Shown: positions 51,801 through 60,885 of the stretch, one piece after another
Layout: each line of letters begins with the position of its first letter
Numbering within the stretch: position 1 is the stretch's first letter
Source of the DNA: Mytilus galloprovincialis
Taxonomy: Eukaryota; Mollusca; Bivalvia; Mytilida; Mytilidae
Length of the DNA: 64,000 bases
Direction of reading: 5' to 3'
Assembly: GCF_965363235.1 (NCBI RefSeq)
Contig: NC_134844.1
Location: 71,851,497-71,915,496 of the forward strand
Notes under the pieces: model-generated
The model's database searches: none
What the model was told of the DNA's origin: nothing
Seen by the model: only the letters and a program-made list of their open reading frames with translations
Made by a program: the position numbers and the translations under genes

Positions 51801-54623
51801 ATTTTTCTCGGGAACTACTCGACAAGGATTTCTGAAATTTGATTTCAGGGTTTATATAAGTCAGCTATACCATGTGATGGATTTTCAGATTCATCACTCA
51901 ACAATTTCCTGTTTACCAAATATTACGGCGGGGGTATCACCAGTTAGCAGTAGTTCACAGTTTTACTTGTTTGTACTGTAAAAAAAGAGGGAATTTGTAA
52001 TCTACATCAAATATACTACATGTTTTCAGTATATAATTTCTTTTTTTAGAGTAATCGTATCGTGAAGCTTGAAGGATTGGATAATTTGGTCAATTTAGAA
52101 GAATTGTATTTCAGTGATAATGGCATAGAGAAACTTGAAGGGCTAGACAAAAATGTAAGTAGAAAACATTCTTAGATAATGGTTGTTTTGTTGATAACAA
52201 TATCATTTTAGGTACTGGAGAAACAAAATTTCAATTCTAGACTGGCTTCAAATTAAACACTTCAAAATTAAAATGCACTCCTGTTACATTTTAAAAATGT
52301 CTTGGTGGTCATGTTGTTGTATGCTCACTTCAAGTTTCCTGCAGATTATGACTTTAGTGTGTTAAAAATCCAACTCATTGCCTTTAATTTGTAGGAGCTT
52401 AACAGCTCATTTGAATTCATGATTACCATTCTATTTTCCATTCAGAAAAGTGCATTTAGCAATAAAATGGATCTGGGGAAAAGTAAATGTTTCATTGAAA
52501 TTTGAATGAAATAAATTTTTGCATTACAAATTTTGTGACCTTGTGAGCTAGCACAGGTAACTGTAGCTCAACTTGCATGACTTGTGTGTTTTAATTTATG
52601 AACTTAGTATAAATAAAAAGATAAAAAGATGTGGTATGATTACCAATGAGAAAACTATCTACCAGAGGTTAAATGACAGAACTTTACAAATACAGCTTAC
52701 TGATCGGATTTCAACAATGAGCAAAATCTTTTCGACATAGTTATATATAAAAGGCCTCAAAAGACATTTAAAACAATTCAAACAAGAAATTTGAAAACTA
52801 ATAGTCTGATTTATGTTCAAAACAATGAACGAAAAACAAATATGTTATACAACAACAAATGACAACCACTGAATAACAGGTTCCAGACATGAGACAATTT
52901 ACTGTATCACTAGTCTGTCAAGACTTAGTATGAGTATTAAACCCTCATGTAACAGATACATTCGAAACCCACTTTTAGCAGGTGCATTCAACTCCAAACT
53001 GACCCCACTTTTAGCAGGTGCATTCAACTTCAAACTTGATTGACTTGGATTGCTAGTTTTCATGTGTAAGGTTGTGGTTCTCGCTTGGCACTCCTCCTTA
53101 CTCCACAAATAAAAGCTGGCCATCAATCAACCAACAAAGCAGAAAATCAATGTAAACTTTCATATTTAATGTCATTTTTTCTCAATGTAGGTCAGTAATT
53201 TTATTTTATAAATAATAATCACTGTTTTCATCTGCATGATTTAGTCTCCTTTACCAACAATAATGACACCTTGTGAATGCTCAATCCATGACAGGAAACT
53301 TGCATGATTGGTACGAATGTTTTCCATCACATGTGTTGACCATGCATGTACTGTCATTTTGTTCCAATCTATTTTATGGAAGGTAGGGGACTTTCACCTT
53401 ATTCTGGACTCCTTTTTCACAATAAAAGGATTGTTGACCATATTGCACTACCAGTCCTCTAACTCTACAGGAGTTATTGAACTTTTATTCAACTTATTTA
53501 CATGCAGGGAACCCCAGAATTATGTCTCTGATCAAATTCCTTTAGTTTCTACATTGTTTACATTTTCAGGTTAAATTGACTACCATTGATTTTGGTAACA
53601 ATAGAATATCAACCATTGAAAATGTCAGCCATCTAACAGCATTAGAAGAATTCTGGGTAATTATATATTGTAACAATTCTGTTTACCACACTTTGAGACT
53701 AAAAAGTAGTAAAAGCACTGTTTAGGATTTTGGCTAGTACATGTAGGGATTTTCATGTTAACACCAATATCATGAGTAGAGATTTTTCAAATTCATTTAC
53801 CTTTTATTTTGTTCTGTATTTATACATCTGAATATAAGGATCAACATATAAGCCTTGGTACATGGTTTATATCAAATTAATATATGAAGAAAGTAAGCAC
53901 ACAATATTTATGTTTGTATTGTTCACATGTGCTTTAAAAGAGGGACGAAAGATACCAAAGGGACAGTCAAACTTTAATATTTTATGAAATTGTTTATGCA
54001 TATATATTCTCTGTAACTATGTAATTTGTAGTTAATGAGAAATAAAATTCATTCGTTCATTCAGTTCTAATTTAGCCTGATGGTTGATGGTCATAAGTAA
54101 TATTAACTAGCTAAAGAACTTTCAGAATGATGGTTTTGAAAAATATTTGTTAAGGGCAAAGTTGAGAAGGTGTTTTATGATTCTTGTTAGTTTTGGAGAA
54201 TTTACAGAATTTAACATATTTATTATTTAAATTTTTTATGTATGACACATTACACATAAAACAATGTAATACTTCTTGCAAATATTGTTCTTGATTTTCA
54301 AAACTAAACCTACATGTGTCCCAAAAATTTTAAGCAGTTATTATGCAGAAATTAAGTCCATTCTATAAATTTCTGTCTTTTATTTCATCTAAATTGTTTA
54401 TAAGTATAAATATGTATTTTTTTAATTTCAGTTCAATGGCAACAAGATATCAAATTTTGATGATTTGAAAGAATTAGCTCCAATAGCTACTCTACAAACT
54501 GTTTATTTAGAGAGAAATCCTATATATTATGATGCAGACAAAGTATTTGATCCAAATTACAGACGTAAAATTATGTTAGCTTTACCTCAGCTTAAGCAGA
54601 TAGATGCAACAATGTGTAAATAG
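37333..54623 (+). CDS. PPP1R7: Protein phosphatase 1 regulatory subunit 7 (SDS22), 8 coding exons
   Basis: Coding exons: 37333-37425, 39498-39563, 41536-41666, 44924-45086, 48421-48537, 52050-52154, 53570-53656, 54432-54623. All introns are GT-AG, and the joined frame is open for 317 residues (954 nt with stop). The product is the LRR scaffold SDS22, which binds the catalytic subunit of protein phosphatase 1. After an acidic N-terminus (residues 1-31), SDS22-type leucine-rich repeats of 22 residues (LxxLxLxxNxIxxIExL) run from about 32 to 260, then the LRR cap with YLERNP (279-284) and RRKIMLALP. Of eight human residues known to me as needed for PP1 binding, seven are present with a constant offset of 48: D100, F122, E144, D232, E252, W254 and Y279; F214 is Y166. 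The N-terminus is about 48 residues shorter than human. About six residues (within YYDADKVFDPN) are inserted after ERNP. An acceptor at 37326/37327 implies an upstream 5' UTR exon. Confidence 0.96.
38552..38786 (+). promoter_or_regulatory. CRE cluster and YY1-like ATGGCGGC start in intron 1
   Basis: Three CGTCA cores lie within 45 bp (38555, 38573, 38590), one in a full CRE palindrome TGACGTCA (38570-38577). About 150 bp on is AACATGGCGGCTCC, a YY1-type motif often found at transcription starts, opening an 18-codon frame (MAAPWLQHVN..., 38730-38786) with a weak donor CG|GTAGCT at 38772. It could be an alternative promoter or first exon, but that frame would not join exon 2 in phase. CRE palindromes also occur in unrelated intronic and intergenic DNA here (41199, 59866), so chance is possible. 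Confidence 0.3.
39003..39166. repeat. Long foldback (about 75-bp arms, 14-bp loop)
   Basis: Arm 39003-39078 (GAAATAATTCATGG...) and arm 39093-39166 are inverted copies that differ at only three bases and one 2-base indel. The loop is CTCGCTAACGCTCA. The RNA would form one long hairpin. Confidence 0.9.
39498..39563 (+). CDS. PPP1R7: PPP1R7 coding exon 2
   Basis: 22 codons from DIDLNQSRIAKI to LTKVK, the first LRR. Acceptor TATTTTCAG, donor GTATGT; phase 0 at both ends. Confidence 0.95.
39672..39814. repeat. Foldback element in intron 2
   Basis: The ends CTAGCCTTGAAGGCATAAAA and ...TTTTATGACCGTGAGGCCTAG are imperfect inverted copies. Inner GCTCGAAA / TTTTCGAG segments also pair. Confidence 0.7.
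39842..40531. mobile_element. TTAA-bounded TIR element (MITE-like) in intron 2
   Basis: The left end TTAAAGGGGCACTAGCT and right end AGCTAGTGCCCCTTTAA are perfect 17-bp inverted repeats 690 bp apart. The outer TTAA on each side fits a TTAA target duplication, as used by piggyBac-like elements. No transposase frame inside. Confidence 0.75.
40532..40672. repeat. Foldback next to the TTAA element
   Basis: Arm GAATGCTTCTTTTTGTAACTT... (40532-40577) is the imperfect inverse of 40628-40672. A small inner stem ATGAAG/CTTCAT sits in the loop. It starts at the last base pair of the preceding element. Confidence 0.8.
41298..41460. repeat. Foldback just upstream of exon 3
   Basis: Arms of about 56 bp: GATTCCTACACTACAACTTG... 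and its inverse ending ...TTGTAGTGTAGGAATC, with about 90% identity. The inverse ends only 75 bp before the exon 3 acceptor. Confidence 0.85.
41536..41666 (+). CDS. PPP1R7: PPP1R7 coding exon 3
   Basis: TLCLRQNLIKKIEG... to DTLVQL plus two bases of Arg97. Acceptor follows a long T-tract; donor GTAATA. Confidence 0.95.
41715..42826. mobile_element. TIR element with CAGGGTTCTCACTAAGG ends, intron 3
   Basis: The left end CAGGGTTCTCACTAAGG and right end CCTTAGTGAGAACCCTG are perfect 17-bp inverted repeats. Inner GGCGAGTCCA/TGGACTCGCC copies also pair. AATGGG flanks both sides as a likely 6-bp target duplication. The ends resemble hAT-like elements. No transposase is present. It carries a second element at 41917. 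Confidence 0.8.
41917..42202. mobile_element. TTAA-type MITE (GGTGGTACC ends), nested copy 1
   Basis: TTAAGGTGGTACC...GGTACCACCTTAA gives inverted ends with TTAA on both sides. The body is 286 bp. It lies wholly inside the 41715-42826 element, so it inserted later. A partial copy is at 56497. Confidence 0.85.
42841..42926 (+). repeat. Dispersed mussel repeat, short diverged copy
   Basis: It shares GACCTATAATGGTT and GAGAGTTGTCTCATTG with the copy at 55441 and ends CCACATCT. Confidence 0.55.
43253..43412. mobile_element. Short TIR element (CAGTGGCGGATCCAG family), copy 2
   Basis: It begins CAGTGGCGGATCCAG and ends GCATCCGCCCCTG. The flanks AATAT on both sides fit a short target duplication. 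C-runs and CCCTGGGTGCCCTGGGTT lie inside. Confidence 0.75.
44175..44226. repeat. Small foldback
   Basis: CCCCATAACTATAAATGGA and TCCAGTGGTTATAGGG pair imperfectly around GCGGAGCGAACAG. Confidence 0.5.
44426..44590 (+). repeat. (CTTT)n microsatellite, about 165 bp
   Basis: Nearly pure CTTT with a few CC interruptions. It produces spurious Lys/Glu/Arg-rich and Ser/Phe-rich frames. Confidence 0.97.
44633..44823. repeat. Foldback with about 42-bp arms, just upstream of exon 4
   Basis: GGGCTATTCCAGAAAAAAAT...GGTTGGAAGGCA is repeated inverted at 44781-44823. The arms differ mainly in the length of a G/C run. It ends 100 bp before the exon 4 acceptor. Confidence 0.85.
44924..45086 (+). CDS. PPP1R7: PPP1R7 coding exon 4
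   Basis: It completes Arg97 and continues LLDLSFNRIRKVEG to EFGANRIR. It carries D100, F122 and E144. Donor GTAAAG. Confidence 0.95.
45837..45889 (+). repeat. (ATCA)n microsatellite
   Basis: About 13 uninterrupted units. Confidence 0.97.
45898..46152. repeat. Foldback in intron 4
   Basis: Arm TAGGGCCTAAAATAA...CCCCAATCCCGACC and arm GGTCGGGATTGGGG...TTAGGCCTA are inverted, about 45 bp each with a loop of about 155 bp. Confidence 0.8.
46321..46353. repeat. Small hairpin CAGGACAC/GTGTCCTG
   Basis: Perfect 8-bp arms 17 bases apart. Possibly the collapsed remnant of a CAGG-ended element. Confidence 0.45.
46801..46862 (-). repeat. Dispersed mussel repeat fragment
   Basis: AAGATGTGGT...GCCAATAAGACAACTCT, the reverse of the repeat end seen at 55441, diverged. 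Confidence 0.5.
48421..48537 (+). CDS. PPP1R7: PPP1R7 coding exon 5
   Basis: VIENISSLVNLTSLYLGKN to RCLSLQ, 39 codons. The acceptor is TTTATTACAG, immediately followed by GTA (Val). Y166 stands where human has F214. Confidence 0.95.
48559..49583. mobile_element. hAT-like non-autonomous element in intron 5
   Basis: The left end CAGGGCTTCCAAAA and right end TTTTGGAAGCCCTG are perfect 14-bp inverted repeats, 1025 bp in total. Flanks AATGTGAT and AATTTGAT agree at 7 of 8 positions, as for an 8-bp hAT target duplication. No transposase frame. It starts only 21 bp after exon 5, so the insertion narrowly misses the splice donor. Confidence 0.8.
50285..51240. repeat. Segment bordered by clusters of TAATGCATTAC motifs
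   Basis: About 160 bp at the left and 155 bp at the right consist of variants of GTAATTGTAATATAATGCATTA, with the palindromes TAATGCATTA and TACATGTA. Roughly 640 bp of plain AT-rich DNA lies between. The arrangement looks like subterminal repeats of one transposable element, but no sharp ends were found. Confidence 0.5.
51271..51435 (+). mobile_element. tRNA-derived SINE
   Basis: It starts GCCTCTGTGGTCGAGTGGTC with a pol III A box TGGTCGAGTGG (51278-51288). The B box region (GGTTGGTG) is decayed. The tRNA-unrelated body has CTTCCTCCACCAATAAGAA and AAAGCGGCGCTAAAAAGTGG, and the 3' end is A/T-rich. This type is common in bivalves. Truncation was not tested. Confidence 0.75.
51630..51741 (+). 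repeat. Dispersed mussel repeat
   Basis: CAAGGCTCCGTGTTGAAGAC... to ...TTGGCACTCATATCACATCT, with an (AT)n expansion inside. Same end as the copy at 55441. Confidence 0.7.
52050..52154 (+). CDS. PPP1R7: PPP1R7 coding exon 6
   Basis: SNRIVKLEGLDNLVNLEELY to LDKN, 35 codons. Donor GTAAGT. Confidence 0.95.
52626..52890 (-). repeat. Dispersed mussel repeat, diverged long copy
   Basis: AAGATGTGGTATGATTACCA... is the reverse form of the same family as 35206 but strongly diverged along its body. Confidence 0.55.
52968..53038 (+). repeat. 35-36 bp direct duplication
   Basis: CCCACTTTTAGCAGGTGCAT plus about 15 bases occurs twice in tandem with few differences. Confidence 0.8.
53046..53130 (+). mobile_element. 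SINE-like fragment
   Basis: GGCACTCCTCCTTACTCCAC and AAATAAAAGCTGGCC resemble the tRNA-unrelated body of the SINE at 51271. The tRNA head is missing. Confidence 0.4.
53570..53656 (+). CDS. PPP1R7: PPP1R7 coding exon 7
   Basis: VKLTTIDFGNNRISTIENV to ALEEFW, 29 codons, with D232, E252 and W254. Donor GTAATT. Confidence 0.95.
53657..54431 (+). other. PPP1R7 intron 7
   Basis: 775 bp, AT-rich, nothing recognised. Confidence 0.8.
54432..54623 (+). CDS. PPP1R7: PPP1R7 coding exon 8 (C-terminal cap)
   Basis: FNGNKISNFDDLKELAP to QIDATMCK and stop TAG. Contains Y279 and the LRR cap. The nearest canonical AATAAA downstream is at 54982-54987. Confidence 0.95.
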   Translation, partial: FNGNKISNFDDLKELAPIATLQTVYLERNPIYYDADKVFDPNYRRKIMLALPQLKQIDATMCK

Positions 54624-55440
54624 TTCATTATTATTATTTTGTTAAAGATTGTTTTTAACTTGTAATATGAAAATGTTTGTTGATTATTTAGACCATTTTA
54701 ACAATAATTTAAAGTAGGAATGTTTGAAATAATGACCTTAATCTTCGTCCATCTGTTTCCTTTCTATTAGTAATAAGTACCATTTAAATAGTTAATTAAT
54801 TTAAGAATATTTGAGGTCAAGAGCGATTTTTTTTCTGCACCCAAGGAATGTGACATGGGGATTAAGTGTTACATTTGATTGTCTGTCTTTCTGTCCTTCC
54901 ATCCCAATTTTTTTTTGCAGTGGTTAATCCAAGGCATTTTTTCCTCAGACACATTCCTTTTTTTATTTTTAAATATGTCAGAATAAATGGAAATTTCTTT
55001 GATATTAAAAACATGTCTTGCAAAATTGTTATAAAAAAAAATCAAGTTATGTATCATAATTTTTTGTTTCATTTCCTTTAAAAATATTGTGGGAAATGTA
55101 AAAAAAAAAATCATCTAATGTAAGACAAAAAACCCCAAAATTACGGAAAGAGGGAATAATTTCAACACATTCTAGGATTTAGAAATATATTTCATAAGTA
55201 TCATACATACATTTTGTATCTGCACACAGTTTATCCAAATATTATATATAATAGTGCTTTGCTGGGTCTCATGTATAAATGTAAGCAATACATATGTAGT
55301 TTTTAGCCTAGGTCAGATTCAAGTATTTTTAAGTTTACAGAAGCCACTTGTAGATGCTAGAAAATTAAGCAATACTATACAATAATGCATCTTTTTAAAT
55401 TACTTGGCCACATAAAAATGTGAAAATAGAGTTAAACATC

Positions 55441-55541
55441 CAAGGCTCCGTGTTGAAGGCCGTACTTTGACCTATAATGGTTTACTTTTATAAATTGTTC
55501 CTTGGATGGAGAGTTGTCTCATTGGCACTCATACCACATCT
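55441..55541 (+). repeat. Dispersed mussel repeat, well-preserved copy
   Basis: CAAGGCTCCGTGTTGAAGGC... to ...CACTCATACCACATCTT. Four other copies in the window share this end. Confidence 0.75.
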
Positions 55542-56496
55542 TCCTTTATCTATTAAACATCTACAAGATACATTCACATTAATACTTAGAGATTATATAA
55601 ATAAATAAAATGACTCATGAATGAAATATGTTAATAATTACTATACAGTCAAGTAACTTGTTGTATAAATGGTGAAATTGGTGCCAAATTTGCTATATTA
55701 TTATATTAATGGAAAAAATATGATGTTTTTTTTTTTTTTTTACTTTTTACTGATTGTAATTGATTATTACCAGTTCACCAGGAACTTTCATGTATATTTA
55801 TAATTCCAGGTGATTACATCTCTGTCCATCTGAGTTATACGATTTTTTTCCCCATCTTATGAAAGCAATAATAAAATTAACGGTACCATACCATACAATA
55901 TGCACATTTTAAGATAACTTGTTTTAAGTATATGTTTTTACTTGAATAACATGAACAAATGTACATTGATAGAAAAATCAAAAAAATCATATACATTTAT
56001 CTTGATTATATGTAATGATGAAAATTTCCTTTCTAATTTATACAGTCAACTATTCATAAAAAATTACAATGTTTTATTTGGTATGTCTATGTATAACTAT
56101 CAATAATGTTCGCTTGTCATGTTTTGGAATTTTTGTCAGATTTTCTGGAATCCTCTGGTGTTATCCATTTGAAAGCCTTAAAAAAAATTGTCCATTGACC
56201 CCCATTTTTCTTTTGATAAATCTTTTACATGTATAATGATAAGCCATCTAAAAAAGTCCTATAAAATTTTAATTATTTTTTAATAGTTTTTGAGAACATA
56301 AACTTGTCAATGATAAAGTTATGAAAAGTCAAGAGAGAACATTTTACCACCAAAATTTCAATGGCTAATATATGTCGAAAACAAGTACATTGACCTTGAT
56401 ATTTTTTTTGCTGTCGTGATTTCTTAATAAATCCCTTATCAATATAAACTAGTGTTTTAGAAAGCCTATTATATTGAAACTGATAAGCGAACTTCC

Positions 56497-56765
56497 TTAA
56501 GGTGGTACCCAACACTTGCACTAAAATTAATTTGGCTCGTTTAATTTTCATAAAATTTTGTCAAAGTACTTACTTTGACCCTTTAACAAAAATATAAAAA
56601 TTTCAAAAAATTGGAACCAACCGTTTTGTCAGAAAAATGACACTGGTTATATAGCAGTTTGACAAACACCAATTTTTATCATTGAGAAGCTTTATAATCC
56701 CTTTACAACACAACGTAATCAAAACGTTTAACTGAATTTACAGAGTTATCTCCCTGTAGTGTTAT
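56497..56765. mobile_element. TTAA-type MITE (GGTGGTACC ends), partial copy 2
   Basis: It aligns along its length with 41917-42202 (TTAAGGTGGTACCCAACAC..., TTATATAGCAGTTTGACAAA, GAGTTATCTCCCTGTAGTGT) but lacks the right inverted end. Confidence 0.8.
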
Positions 56766-57049
56766 GAGTGAGTATTGTAGACTGGAAAGGACACTCAGGA
56801 TTTTTTTTAACATGAAAATTAAATCAATATTATGTTAGTTATTTCATGCTATTAATAACACTTAATTTTCCATGAAGACAGAATAAATAGCTTTATTAAT
56901 AAGGATAATGAATGTTGTTGTTTTTCATGAATACTATAATATTCTTCCTTTTATTGTTGTCTGATGCATCCAATTATATTTTCTGCTCACCTGGCAAGGA
57001 TGCCAGTATTTTAGTTGTTTTGATTAATGCCATACTTTTCTTATTTTTG

Positions 57050-58776
57050 TCAACCCTACATCTATGGCTGAAAGGTTGACATAGGGATAGTGATCCTTTG
57101 GTGTTAACAAACTACTTTAAAAGCTTTAGATTTTAGAAGGTTGAAGACTTGGATGCTTCATACTTTGTATATAAATGCCTTCATTATGTTAGGAACTTTC
57201 TGTCTGTTATATGTTCATTGTCCTTGACCTTATATTTATGATTAAATGACTACTTGGTAGTTGGAAAAAAGTTTTAAAAAAATGTGATGTTAATTTCTTT
57301 CTCAACATGAGTAATAGGATAACTATTTTTGGTATGTACATACCTTGCAAGGTCCTCTTGTCTTTCAGACAGATTTATTCTCTATCTCCTTTCATGTTTC
57401 AGTGAACAAAGTTAAGTTTTCATGATCAAGTCCATATCTCAAATTTGGTGTTGGGAATGATTTGGAATTGTATACATCTGTCTGGCAGGTACCATCAAAC
57501 CCAGACCTTATTTTCATAGTTCATTGGTCAATATTAAGTTTTTGTCGAGCCTGCGACTTTAGTTGCAGAAAGCTCCACATAGGGATAGTGTTAGCTTACT
57601 TCTTAAAAGCTTTATATTTTAGGAGGTAGAAGACCTGGATGCTTTATACTTTGTATAAGGAGGCCTCATGTTATGAAGTTTCCGTCAGTCACATGTTCAA
57701 TGTCCTTGACCTCATTTTCATGGTTCAGTGACTACTTAAAAAAAAAGTTAAAATTTTTTGTAATGTTAAGTTCTCTCTTATTATAAATAGTAGGATAACT
57801 ATATTTGGTATGTGCGTACCTTGCAAGGTCCTCATGCCCATCAGACAGTTTTCACTTGACCTCGACCTCATTTCATGGATCAGTGAACAAGGTTAAGTTT
57901 TGGTGGTCAAGTCCATATCTCAGATACTATAAGCAATAGGTCTAGTATATTAGGTGTATGGAAGGACTGTAAGGTGTACATGTTTAACTGGCAGGTGTCA
58001 TCTGACCTTGACCTCATTTTCATGGTTCAGTGGTTATAGTTAAGTTTTTGTGTTTTGGTCTGTTTTGCTTATACTGTATGCAATTGGTCTACTATATTTG
58101 GTGTATGGAATGATTGTAAGATGTACATGTCTAGCTGGTAGGTGTCATCTGACCTTGACCTCATTTTCATGGTTCAGTGGTCAAAGTTAAGTTTTTGAGT
58201 TTTGGTCTATTTTTCTAATACAATAAGCAACAGGCCAACTATATTTGGTGTATGTAAATATTTTATGATCTATATGTCAATCGCGTAGATTTTATTTGAC
58301 CTTGACCTTATTCTCACAGTTCATTCCTCAGTGTTAAGTTTTTGTGTTTTGGTCTGTTATTCTTAAACTATAAGCTATAGGTCAACTATATTTGTTGTAT
58401 GGAAGAATTGTTAGCTGTACATGTCTGCCTGGCATGGTTTATCATGTTTATCTGAACTTGACATCATTTTCATGGTTCATTGATCAATGTTTGGTTTTCT
58501 TGGTTAATGTTAAGTTTATGTGACAGTTGTAATAAAGCTTTACATTTAGGATTTTCAACATAAAATCAATGATTAGTAAAGAAGGCGAGCCTGCGACTTT
58601 AGTTGCAGAAAGCTCGACATAGGAAAAGTGATCCGGCGGCGGCGGCAGCGGCGGTGTTAGCTTACTTCTTTAAAGCTTTATATTTTAGGAGGTAGAAGAC
58701 CTGGATGCTTCATACTTTGTATAAGGAGGCCTCATGTTACGAAGTTTCCGTCAGTCACATGTCCAATGTCATTGAC
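57050..58776. repeat. Composite tandem repeat, about 150-bp period
   Basis: TGACCTTGACCTCATTTTCA followed by TGGTTCAGTG recurs near 57718, 57871, 58018, 58167, 58311 and 58469, a spacing of 144-158 bp, with variants from 57218. A flanking module (GCCTGCGACTTTAGTTGCAG ... GGAGGTAGAAGACCTGGATG) occurs at 57549 and 58588 and in part at 57070. No coding capacity. Confidence 0.8.
58633..58655 (+). repeat. (GGC)n triplet run
   Basis: CGGCGGCGGCGGCAGCGGCGG within the composite repeat; the only strongly GC-rich spot nearby. Confidence 0.85.
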
Positions 58777-59018
58777 AAGAATCAGATATCATTTTAAATA
58801 AAACATCATATATTCAGTAAAATATGTGTGAAATAACAATATGCTATTGATAAGTTTTCAGGGGAGATAACCTAAAATATTATTCTTTTGAATAAAGACT
58901 TTTTGAAAGAAAAGTTATTATCTCCCCCATGGAAACTTCCTACAAACATATATATTGCAATTTTACACATATTTTACTGAATATGAAATGTTTTAATTCA
59001 CATAATGTCTGATTCTTA
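58777..59018. repeat. Long foldback, about 242 bp
   Basis: AGAATCAGATATCATTTTAA... is inverted at the right as ...ATAATGTCTGATTCTTA. TATTCAGTAAAATATGTGT and its inverse are exact. A nested pair AAGTTTTCAGGGGAGATAA / TTATCTCCCCCATGGAAACTT makes almost the whole element self-complementary. Confidence 0.85.
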
Positions 59019-59425
59019 TAAATATAGAATACTTTTAGAAAGAAAAACTATATGAAAGCTTAGTTTGGACAATTTAATAGCAATTCAAAATAAACAGTTC
59101 CCCTTCAGCATGGAAATGAATATAATATAACTATACAAACTGATAAACTAATTTTGTCGCAACATCATTAAAGTGGAGTTAAAGTCTTATAGGATTGTAA
59201 GTATATTTTATTTTATCACCTTGCACTTTCATGACTTAAGCTTGGCTGTGGTTTTCTACAGCAGTTGGTTCAAATTTCTGCCCAGTTGAACAATTTGATT
59301 TTATAAAACAAATTGCAATTTGGTCAAAATTTTGAATGAGTTGCAATTGGTGGAGAGCAACACTAACAGTCAAGTCACTGTAAATATAATTGATTGAAAA
59401 TAATTGTCAAGCCTTTTTGGGAAAG
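59019..59425. other. Intergenic, nothing recognised
   Basis: AT-rich sequence without a feature I can support. Confidence 0.6.
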
Positions 59426-60004
59426 GAGTAGGGGCAATAAGGCAGGCGCCTGTTTGGACCAAAAATTACTACTAATTTAAAAGTTATCATACATATTCTT
59501 AAATAACTGAAAACTTGACTAAGATACAAGGTATTCAGAAAAACAAAACAAATTTGACATTGAACAAGTAACCATGGCAACAAATCAAGACTTAATTTGC
59601 ATATTTTGTAAAATTTCGTGATTTTCCTTGTTTTTCATCAAATTTGAAGTATATTTTAGATTGAAAAAGTATGTGCGCACCCAAGAAACAACTTTATATT
59701 TGGTGAGATTATGTCAATAGTTATAATAAAACTTCTGTTAAATTATTTTGTTGTTTCTTGGCTGCGCACGATGTTTCCACAATGGATATAAAGATAGAAA
59801 ACTGCATAAATTCTGTATTTTTCATTGTTTTTGTGAAAACAGTACATATGATGACGTAATTGTGACGTCATCAGATAAAAATCTTGATGATTTTCATTTA
59901 TATATTCTTGACCCTATGCATTTCTAAATATTATGTGCCAATTTGGAATAATTATCAAACACTTTATTTTCTTGGGCCAAAACCAGGCCTTAATGCCCCT
60001 ACTC
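59426..60004. mobile_element. TIR element with GAGTAGGGGCAATAAGGC ends
   Basis: The left GAGTAGGGGCAATAAGGC and right GCCTTAATGCCCCTACTC ends are inverted at 17 of 18 positions, 579 bp apart. An inner near-palindrome TGATGACGTAATTGTGACGT occurs near 59852. Non-autonomous; no clear target duplication. Confidence 0.7.
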
Positions 60005-60123
60005 GTGGAGATATGTTTAAAATAGATTGAGGAGTTTAATCTAAATGAATTTGTATCATGTCTTCAATTGTCAAAAACATTTATTGTGAACAATTTTAAA
60101 CAATTCTGCCACAACAAATAAAC

Positions 60124-60885
60124 ATTAAACAAAACTAAAGGCTCTAAAGAGCCTGTGTCGCTCACCTTGGTCTATGTGAATATTAAACAATGGACACAGA
60201 TGGATTCATGACAAAATTGTGTTTTGGTAATGGTGATGTGTTTGTAGATCTTACTTTACTAAACATTCTTGCTGCTTACAATTATCTCTTTTTATAACAG
60301 TACTATCTGTGGAAAATGTTATTGAAAATCTTCAAATTTTAAGAAAATTGTTAAAAATTGACTATGAAGGGCAATAACTCCTTAGGGGTTAATTGACTAT
60401 TTTGGTCATACTGACTTATTTTTAGTTCTTACTTTGCTGTACATTATCGCTGTTTACAGTTTATCTCTATCTATAATAATATTCAGAAATTTCCTTAAAA
60501 TTACCATTTCAGGGGCAGCAACCCAACAACGGAATGTCCGATTCATCTGAAAATTTCAGGGCAGATAGATCTTGACCTGATGGACAATATTACCCCATGT
60601 CAGATTTGCTCTAAATGCTTTGGTTTTTGAGTTATAAGCCAAAAACTGCATTTTACCCCTATGTTCTATTTTTAGCCATGGCGACCATCTTGGTTGGTTG
60701 GCCGGGTCACCGGACACATTTTTTAAACAAGATACCCCAATGATGATTGTGGCCAAGTTTGGTTAATTTTGGCCCAGTAGTTTCAGAGGAGAAGATTTTT
60801 GTAAAAGTTGACGCAGGACGACGACGGACGATGGACGCCAAGTGACGAGAAAAGCTCACTTGGCCCTTTGGGCCAGGTGAGCTAA
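60124..60885. mobile_element. Bivalve repeat with a hairpin at each end
   Basis: The left end has AGGCTCTAAAGAGCCT, a 7-bp stem. The right end has AGCTCACTTGGCC/GGCCAGGTGAGCT, a near-perfect 31-base palindrome (60853-60883) followed by TAA. Between them is about 700 bp without a coding frame. A hairpin followed by CTAA recalls Helitron 3' ends, but the 5' end does not prove this. Confidence 0.6.

Larger units (their letters stand above)
49584..52049 (+). other. Rest of PPP1R7 intron 5
   Basis: It holds the TAATGCATTA-rich segment (50285-51240), a SINE (51271-51435), and a dispersed repeat (51630-51741) ending near an (AT)n run at 51693-51706. From 49584 to 50280 only AT-rich sequence is seen. 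Confidence 0.75.
52155..53569 (+). other. PPP1R7 intron 6
   Basis: It holds a reverse dispersed repeat (52626-52890), a short duplication (52968-53038) and a SINE-like fragment (53046-53130). The remainder shows no feature. Confidence 0.75.
54624..57049. other. Intergenic DNA after PPP1R7
   Basis: PPP1R7 3' UTR at the left, with AATAAA at 54982-54987 as a possible poly(A) signal. A dispersed repeat is at 55441-55541 and a partial TTAA-type MITE at 56497-56765. No coding exon supported. Confidence 0.7.

Noticed and set aside
53308-53574. 88-residue plus-strand frame
   Set aside because: It lies mostly in PPP1R7 intron 6 and runs into exon 7 in the wrong frame.
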